DNA from: Chloroflexia bacterium
GTDB lineage: Bacteria; Chloroflexota; Chloroflexia; Thermomicrobiales; JALYUS01
Length of the DNA: 23,183 bases
NCBI GenBank assembly: GCA_025924435.1
Contig: JAICIL010000025.1
Span: forward strand, 1-23,183
Reading direction: 5' to 3'
Part shown: piece after piece, positions 21,960-23,183 of the stretch
How positions within the stretch are numbered: position 1 is the first letter of the stretch
Layout: every line of letters begins with the position of its first letter
Position numbers and translations under genes: made by a program
Notes under the pieces: generated by a model
What the model was told of the DNA's origin: nothing
The model's database searches: none
Seen by the model: only the letters and a program-made list of their open reading frames with translations

Positions 21960-23183
21960 TTACTTCACGGACGCGTTGTACTGGTCGAGCGCCTTGTTGG
22001 AGGCGGCGGCGGCCTTGTCGAGCGCGGCCTTCGGGGTGGACTTGCCGAGCAGGATCTCCTCGATCGCCCCCTCGACATCCGTCGTGCGGGACTGCGTGAA
22101 GACCCCGAGCACCGCGCCGCTCGTCGCGGGGTTGGACGGGTTGGCGTGCAACTGGTCCACCGCCGTCTGGAACTGCGGGTACTTCTCGGAGTTCGCCTTC
22201 ACTTCCGGCAGGTCGTAGGCGTCCTTGCGGATCGGGAAGTAGCCGGTACCGATGTGGAAGAAGGCCTGCTGCTTCGGCTGGGCGAGGAACTGGACGAACT
22301 GCCAGGCCGCCTGCTTCTCCTTGTCCGCCTTGTCCTTGGCGATGTAGACCGCCGCGCCGCCCATGATGATGCCGCCCTGCTCGCCGCCCGTCGTCGGGCG
22401 CGGCATGAAGCCGGTGCCGACCTCGAACTTGCCGCCCGCCTTGCCGATGATGCCGCGCAGCGAGGCGGTGGATTCGGTGATCATCGCCACCTGCCCCGCG
22501 CCGAAGGCGTTCTGCGAGTCGCCCGTGCTCCGGCCGAGGTTCGCCGCGATCCCCTTGTCCACCATCCCCTTCCACCAGTCCATGATCTTCACGCCGGGGT
22601 CGTTGTTGAAGACGACCTTCGTCGCCCGCTGCGCGCCCCGGCCATTGTCCGGCTCCGCATAGAGGGCATTCTGCGTGGCGAGCCACTGCTCGAAGAACCA
22701 GCCGTAGATGGCGAACGAGACGCCGGGCTGCGGCTTGCCGCTCGCGTCCTTCTTGGTGAGCGTCTGCGCCGCCGCCGCCACGTCGTCCCAGGTGCGCGGC
22801 GGCTTGTTCGGATCCAACCCGGCGGCCTTGAAGGCGTCCTTGTTGTAGTAGAGGATCGGGTTCGAGGTGTTGAACGGCATCGCGTTCAACTTCTTGTCCA
22901 CCGTGTAGTAGTTGAGGATCGGCTGCTCGAACTGCGAGAGGTCGAACTTGTCCGCGTCAATGAAGGTCTGCATCGGCTCGATCGCCTTGCTGTCAATCAT
23001 GAAGCGCTGGCCGATGTCGTAGACCTGCAGGATGTGCGGCCCGCTCTTGGACTGCAACCCGGCGCGGAACTTGTTCACCAGGTCGTCGTAGGTGCCCTGG
23101 TAGATGTCCTGCACGAAGATGTCGGACTGGCTGTCGTTGAACTGGTTGACGAGGTTGCTGACGACCTCGCCGTTCGTGCCGCC
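21960..23183 (-). CDS. Extracellular solute-binding protein, UgpB-like (family 1), 5' end outside window
   Basis: The last 407 residues of an ABC-transporter binding protein are visible; the start and signal peptide lie beyond the right edge. The open frame reaches the edge with GEVVSNLVNQFNDSQSDIFVQDIYQGTYDD. Family hallmarks follow: PHILQVYDIGQRFMIDSKAI, PFNTSNPILYYNKDAFKAAGLDP with PPRTWDD, GGIIMGGAAVYIAKDK, and FLAQPKQQAFFHIGTGYFPI near the end. This is close to UgpB, the glycerol-3-phosphate/glycerophosphodiester binder, but related sugar binders cannot be excluded. It should sit outside the membrane, delivering substrate to a UgpAE-type permease. A GTG inside the frame at 23114 is an ordinary Val codon, not the start. 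Confidence 0.9.
   Translation of the reverse strand, partial: GGTNGEVVSNLVNQFNDSQSDIFVQDIYQGTYDDLVNKFRAGLQSKSGPHILQVYDIGQRFMIDSKAIEPMQTFIDADKFDLSQFEQPILNYYTVDKKLNAMPFNTSNPILYYNKDAFKAAGLDPNKPPRTWDDVAAAAQTLTKKDASGKPQPGVSFAIYGWFFEQWLATQNALYAEPDNGRGAQRATKVVFNNDPGVKIMDWWKGMVDKGIAANLGRSTGDSQNAFGAGQVAMITESTASLRGIIGKAGGKFEVGTGFMPRPTTGGEQGGIIMGGAAVYIAKDKADKEKQAAWQFVQFLAQPKQQAFFHIGTGYFPIRKDAYDLPEVKANSEKYPQFQTAVDQLHANPSNPATSGAVLGVFTQSRTTDVEGAIEEILLGKSTPKAALDKAAAASNKALDQYNASVK

Overview
The window is high-GC DNA from a bacterial chromosome. Its gene content fits a Chloroflexota member, perhaps Thermomicrobia-like. The pointers are a UgpB-type solute-binding protein, LiaR/NarL-type two-component genes, DrrAB-type exporters, a LysW carrier protein behind a T-box, a mycothiol-type formaldehyde dehydrogenase homologue and a dispersed G/C-rich hairpin repeat. 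This placement is an inference from gene content. No rRNA, tRNA, CRISPR, insertion sequence or prophage was seen.

Left part, + strand, 1-8736: a zinc alcohol dehydrogenase of the S-(hydroxymethyl)mycothiol dehydrogenase type; an NADPH-dependent FMN reductase; an M42-type metallo-aminopeptidase; a DUF433/DUF5615 (VapBC45-like) toxin-antitoxin pair; a PPOX-type flavin protein; a GAF-containing sensor histidine kinase; an MNT nucleotidyltransferase followed by a HEPN gene broken by a 19-bp tandem duplication; the NarL-type response regulator; and a small DUF983 membrane protein. The MNT/HEPN module lies between the kinase and its probable response regulator.

Middle part, + strand, 8922-15658: a DHA2-type drug exporter, a single-domain receiver protein, a beta-propeller lactonase that looks leaderless, a MarR regulator with a second DHA2-type exporter behind it, and an L-aspartate dehydrogenase (NadX family).

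Right part, - strand, 15669-23183: a DrrA/DrrB-type ABC exporter followed by a TetR regulator in the same direction. Its promoter overlaps two identical 13-bp palindromes. Next come a 93-residue unknown protein, a SAM methyltransferase and lysW. Upstream of lysW is a T-box leader about 335 nt long whose specifier loop is a run of A followed by G. Both possible triplets (AAA, AAG) are lysine codons, so the leader should sense uncharged tRNA-Lys. Beyond it are an unknown 259-residue protein with a long structured leader and the 3' part of an extracellular sugar/glycerol-phosphate-type solute-binding protein that runs off the window.

The best find is the Lys T-box/lysW unit. It puts the amino-group carrier of the alpha-aminoadipate lysine pathway, away from any other visible lysine gene, under tRNA-Lys control. 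Several promoters share a TTGAC(A/G/C)-N17-TANNAT-like architecture, which helped fix start codons and operators.
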